From Capsicum annuum (Eukaryota > Streptophyta > Magnoliopsida > Solanales > Solanaceae): 64,000 nucleotides of DNA. Both the position numbers and the translations under genes were made by a program. The notes under the pieces were generated by a model that was given only the letters and a program-made list of their open reading frames with translations, was not told the origin of the DNA and ran no database searches. Numbering within the stretch: position 1 is the stretch's first letter; each line of letters begins with the position of its first letter. Location: contig NC_061121.1 in NCBI RefSeq assembly GCF_002878395.1, forward strand, positions 134,634,255 to 134,698,254, read 5' to 3'. Below are positions 61,250 through 64,000 of the stretch, one piece after another.

Positions 61250-62560
61250 AACCCAAACAACTAAAACGGGTACTTGGCCTTCATATCCTTATTAGCTTCC
61301 CAAAGTAGATTTTTCCACCTTTTGATTCCTCCAAATAACCTTCACCAAAGCAACATCTTTAGTGCTCAATTGACAGACTTGCCTATCTAATATAGACACT
61401 AGGACTTTGTCATATTACTAATAATTTGAAATTCCAACATTCTCAATAGGCACAACCAAAGAAAGATTACTCACATACTTCTTCAACATCGAAAAATAGA
61501 AAACCGGGTAAATGGAATCCAAACTGGCAAGAAAATCAAACTTATAGGCAAATATCCCAACTCTTCTTTAAATCAAATATGGACCAATATTATGGGGACT
61601 AAGATTCCCTTTCTTCCCAAACTTCATCACTCCCTTCATAGGAGCAACCTTCAAGAACATCCAATCACCTACAACAAACTCCAACGCTATTTGCCTCACA
61701 TCCACATAAGAATTTTCACAACTTTGAGTAGTCCCTACACCTTCTCCATGGCTTATGGACCAATTCATGGAAAAAACAAAGTCTCACTAGCCTCAAACCA
61801 CCAAATAGAGGACCTAAACCTCTTACCATAAAGAACCACAAAATGAGCTATCTGAATACTCAAATAATAACTATTATTAGACGAGAACTCAATGAGAGGT
61901 AAGTAATCCACCCAACTTTCTTTGAAGTCACTCACATAATCCCTTGGAATTTTCTCCATGGTCTGAATAGTTCGTTCATCTTGTCCATCAATTTCAGGGT
62001 GGAAAACACTAATAAGGTTCTCTTTAGTCTTTAGACAGTTATGGAATGAGCGCCAAAAATAAGAAGAAAATTATATACCTCAACCCAAAATAATAGATAC
62101 TAGCACTCCATGTAATTTGAAAATCTTCTCAATGAACAACTTAGCATGATCCTCTCCATAGTAAGTATTCCTCACAGGCAATAAGTGAGCCAACTTAGTT
62201 ATCCTACCAATAATAACCCTAATCAAATAATACTAATTACGAGATTGCGGGAGAACTGTGATGAAATCCATGTTGATCACCTCCATATTCCACATGGGCA
62301 ACTCAATGTCTTGAGATATGCTACTAGGCCTCAACTGCTCAACCTTCACTAACTGACAAACCATACACTTAGCCATGAAGTTAGCCACATCCTTCTTCAT
62401 ATTGCTCCACCAATAGATCTCTTTCAAATTATGATATATCTTTGTTGAACCTGGATGAAATGCATACCTTGACTCATGAGCCTCTATCAATATCCTTTCC
62501 CATAGACCATCAACATCAATAACACACAACCTTCCTTTATACTACAGAATACCATCACTA
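61250..62560 (-). pseudogene. Element D integrase and chromodomain region
   Basis: 62233-62529 has the zinc region HESRYAFHPGSTKIYHNL ... KCMVCQLVK, with both His and both Cys kept, and the first Asp in INMDFITVLP. Near 61990 is DGQDERTIQTMEKI with the Glu. 61765-61959 has LIEFSSNNSYYLSIQIA. 61568-61768 has the GPY/F motif KKGNLSPHNIGPYLI. Chromodomain remnants lie near 61300-61500. Stops and frameshifts separate them. Confidence 0.85.
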
Positions 62561-63250
62561 TATATCTCAAAGGTCAAACCTTTTGTTGACTTACATTATT
62601 CTCAATCTATATAAGGATGCGATCTAAAGATTGCTTTTTCTTACCTCAGCATTGAGAGATGCTCCAACCACTTCTTGAACAATCACCCTCTCTATCCCTA
62701 GAGTCCAAAAGACAAAATCTCTAATTAGCCAGCCAGAGAATGTCTTTCACTAATTCTCTATTCTCCTCACCATATAATCTAAGCTTCATATAGATAACTC
62801 GCTAAGAGCATCGGCAACCACATTATCTTTTCCTAGATAATAGTGAAGACTCATGTCATAATTCTTGAGAAATTCAAGCCACCACCTCTGCCTAATATTC
62901 AACTTCTTCTGAATAAACACATACTACAAAATTTTATAGTCTGAATAGATATCTACATCCATTCCATATAGATATAGGCACCAAATCCTGAAGGAAAAAA
63001 CCATAGCTGTAAACTTCAAATCATGAGTCGGATAGTTATTCTCATGAACCTTAAGCTATCTAGAAACATAGGCGAAAATCTTAGTATACTACATCAAGAA
63101 ACAACCCAGTCCTACATGGGGCACATCACAATACACCACAAAATCCATCATTACCAAATACTGGCTCAAAAGTCAATTTCTTTTTAAACTTTTTAAAGTT
63201 ACCATCACAAGAATCGAAGAATAAGAATGTCACATTTTTTTGAGTCAACT
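62561..63250 (-). pseudogene. Element D RNase H
   Basis: The minus strand has ADALSELSI-like text near 62790, SLHYYLGKDNVV near 62845, RQRWWLEFLKNYD near 62880, a YSDYK-type string near 62940 and YCDVPHVGLGCFLM near 63110. The order matches RNase H read backwards along the plus strand. No long frame survives. Confidence 0.78.
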
Positions 63251-64000
63251 TTTTCAATAGAGCAATATTCTATGAGAAACTCTCCACAAACTTAAGAAGC
63301 TCCGAATGTCAGTTGAAGTCGTACATGTAGGACACCTCTTAACCGCCTTAACTTTCTATGGATATAATTTGATTCCTTTAGTTGAAACAACATGACCAAA
63401 AAAAGTCACTGTATTTAGCCAAAACTCACTCTTATAGAATTTAGCATACAACCTTTTATCTTAACGAATTTACAATATAATTCGAATATGATTGGCATGA
63501 TCTTACTCGCTTTTAGTATACTCCAAGATATCATCAATGAATATAATAACAAAAAAGTCCAAAAATTGCCTTAAGACCTAATTCATAAGATTTTTGAAAG
63601 TATATGGAGCATTAGTCAATCCAAATGACATCACCAGGAACTCATAGCGACCATACCATGTTCACAAAGAAGTCTTAGGATATCACCCTCTCTAATTTTC
63701 AACTGATGATAGCCCGAATAGAGATAAATCTTAGAAAAATATCTAGCATCCCAAAGTTGGTTGAAAAGTTCATTAATCATAGGAAGAGGATAATTAGTCT
63801 TTATAGTAACATTATTCAAATGTCGATAATATGTACATATTTGATGATGAAAATAACGAGAGCAATCCAAAGAGAGACATTAGGTCAAATGAATCCCTTA
63901 TCAAGGAGATCCTTTGACTGCTTCTTTAACTCTTTCAATTTAACCAGAGTCATTCTATAAGGAAGAATAAAGATAAGATGTGTATCCAGTTGAAGATCAA
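63251..64000 (-). pseudogene. Element D reverse transcriptase, partial
   Basis: The active site near 63517-63550 reads FFVIIFIDDILEYT, with FIDD intact. 63631-63870 includes [36 protein letters not shown] and [11 protein letters not shown], then shifts frame. Further motifs ([15 protein letters not shown] near 63900) reach the window edge. Confidence 0.86.

Larger units (their letters stand above)
60737..64000 (-). mobile_element. Ty3/gypsy element D, truncated by the window end
   Basis: Minus-strand order: RT, RNase H, integrase, chromodomain region, polypurine tract (minus strand CTAAAGGAGGGGGGTAAT, 61099-61116) and LTR start. The parts upstream of RT lie beyond 64000. It differs from the other elements in sequence, so it represents a further family or an older copy. 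Confidence 0.83.

Noticed and set aside
1..64000. CRISPR arrays, operons, phage or bacterial defence systems, and tRNA or rRNA genes
   Set aside because: No spacer-repeat structure, ribosome-site-led gene chains or tRNA/rRNA sequence found; the only tRNA-related signals are retrotransposon primer sites.

Overview
The window is plant nuclear DNA made almost entirely of decayed LTR retrotransposons. I found no host protein-coding gene, rRNA, tRNA, CRISPR array or bacterial feature. It is AT-rich and full of stops, with obvious C-to-T and G-to-A decay. The Ty3/gypsy elements have chromodomain-type integrase ends and a gag start like that of Tekay/Del-like chromoviruses. With a Sirevirus-like Ty1/copia element, this suggests a dicot, most likely Solanaceae, in a repeat-rich, low-recombination region. 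The family and lineage names rest on remembered family features, not on a search.

Layout, left to right. 1-3031: wreck of a minus-strand gypsy element (M0). 3215-9384: plus-strand gypsy element P1, with a collapsed 5' LTR, a pol with stops and a complete 2.6 kb 3' LTR. 9385-10115: minus-strand LTR remnant resembling the LTR at 58650-60735. 10116-14625: long non-coding LTR-like tract holding a 39-bp tandem array. 14626-35234: plus-strand gypsy element P2, split by a solo LTR (S1, 15362-18523, target duplication ATATA on both sides) and by a whole minus-strand gypsy element (M1, 22549-31642, target duplication GAAGG/GAAGA). 35235-37104: a short minus-strand LTR (N1) with a 33-bp array, itself carrying a solo copia LTR. 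37105-60735: minus-strand gypsy element A, whose protease is split by solo LTR S2 (38971-57032). S2 is split by copia element T1 (39964-55621), and T1's 5' LTR is split by gypsy element M2 (47194-55544). 60737-64000: minus-strand gypsy element D, running off the end.

The main result is the nesting order, recoverable from target-site duplications, LTR termini and reading frames that resume on the far side of each insertion: A, then S2, then T1, then M2; and P2, then S1 and M1 independently. Every coding region is broken by stops, frameshifts or deletions, so none of these elements looks able to move by itself. I did not find a new type of biological system. The most unusual signals are the depth of the nest, short-period arrays inside LTRs (39, 33, about 65 and about 93 bp), similar RT-to-integrase deletions in two elements, and a possible env-like third coding region in the copia element.
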